Shown here one piece after another: positions 63,672 through 64,000 of a DNA stretch of 64,000 nt. Source of the DNA: Mycobacterium lehmannii (GTDB taxonomy: Bacteria > Actinomycetota > Actinomycetes > Mycobacteriales > Mycobacteriaceae). Under the pieces are notes generated by a model. The model had not been told where the DNA came from. It did no database searches and saw only the letters and a program-made list of their open reading frames with translations. Positions within the stretch are counted from its first letter, which is position 1; the number at the start of each line of letters is the position of its first letter. Where the stretch lies: NCBI RefSeq assembly GCF_002245535.1, contig NZ_NKCN01000001.1, forward strand, positions 248,001 to 312,000, read 5' to 3'. Made by a program: the position numbers and the translations under genes.

Positions 63672-64000
63672 ATGCAGGTATCCGTCAAGCTGGCGCCCAC
63701 CTTCGACTACCCGGTCCTCGAACGGTTCTGGCGGACGGGCGACGACCTCGGTTTCCCGGCGGTGTGGAACTACGACCATTTCTACGGTCTGGTCGATCAT
63801 GCGACACCGACCCACGAGGGGTGGACGAGTCTGGCTGCGATGGCCGTGGTCGTGCGGCGCGCCCGGGTGGGCTGCCTGGTCACCGGTGTCACGTACCGCA
63901 ACCCCGCGGTGCTGGCGAAGATGGCCGTCACCGTCGACCACATCTCCGGTGGCCGACTGGATTTCGGCCTCGGGGCCGGCTGGCACGAGGGCGAGCACCG
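63672..64000 (+). CDS. LLM-class flavin/F420-dependent oxidoreductase (3' end outside window)
   Basis: Start of a luciferase-like monooxygenase. ATG at 63672 begins [20 protein letters not shown]. The TIM-barrel markers seen are [52 protein letters not shown] and [15 protein letters not shown], a pattern frequent in mycobacterial F420-dependent enzymes. Only 109 codons lie in the window. Substrate unknown. Confidence 0.85.
   Translation, partial: MQVSVKLAPTFDYPVLERFWRTGDDLGFPAVWNYDHFYGLVDHATPTHEGWTSLAAMAVVVRRARVGCLVTGVTYRNPAVLAKMAVTVDHISGGRLDFGLGAGWHEGEH

Overview
The window is a 64 kb piece of a GC-rich actinobacterial chromosome. Gene order (infB-rbfA-nrnA-dinF, pptT-truB, mntR, ribF-rpsO-gpsI-pepR, ald/aldR, dapB, thyA-dfrA, thyX-dapA-rnj, ftsK, pgsA-clgR-pspA, recA-recX) matches the Mycobacterium tuberculosis Rv2839c to Rv2736c stretch. 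A blaS-type class A beta-lactamase, an intein-free recA and a group 1h [NiFe]-hydrogenase cluster beside recA point to an environmental, fast-growing Mycobacterium (Mycolicibacterium) related to M. smegmatis. All functional calls come from reading motifs and gene order; no database search was run.

Layout. Bases 1-5000: translation and RNA maturation genes (infB, rbfA, nrnA) and a MATE transporter. 5000-12500: accessory metabolism (a methyltransferase flanked by inverted copies of a 60-bp palindromic repeat, echA16, a CocE-type hydrolase, a TetR regulator facing a sulfotransferase operon). 12600-15200: phosphoesterase-pptT-truB operon. 15700-25000: mntR, ribF, rpsO, gpsI, pepR, blaS, ald and aldR. 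25300-35700: lysine/DAP synthesis (dapB, dapA), thymidylate and folate genes (thyA, dfrA, thyX) and RNase J. 35900-45700: SDR/monooxygenase pair, ftsK, pgsA, a decayed cinA-like gene, the clgR-pspA-pspM envelope-stress operon and the Rv2740-Rv2738c homologues.

45717-61773 is one long minus-strand block of 19 genes, transcribed from right to left. It encodes a high-affinity hydrogenase (hhyS, hhyL), its iron-sulfur partner hhyE, the Hyp maturation proteins A, B, C (two copies), D, E and F, a maturation protease, and seven less understood proteins including two SIS-type proteins and a 39-residue membrane peptide. The cluster sits exactly between the Rv2738c homologue and recA, where M. tuberculosis has no such genes. 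recA follows with both an SOS box and a second DNA-damage promoter, then recX and the start of a luciferase-like oxidoreductase.

Regulation visible in the sequence includes many TANNNT -10 hexamers ending 5-8 bases before the start codon (leaderless mRNAs), a perfect KstR2-type box, a DtxR-type box over the mntR promoter, a SigE-type promoter before clgR, and two families of short palindromic intergenic repeats. The most unusual observations are the Rieske-like domain of HhyE with both histidine ligands replaced by cysteine, a probable ATC start codon in the hydrogenase maturation protease, the SIS/HypC fusion pair in the maturation cluster, and the two repeat families.
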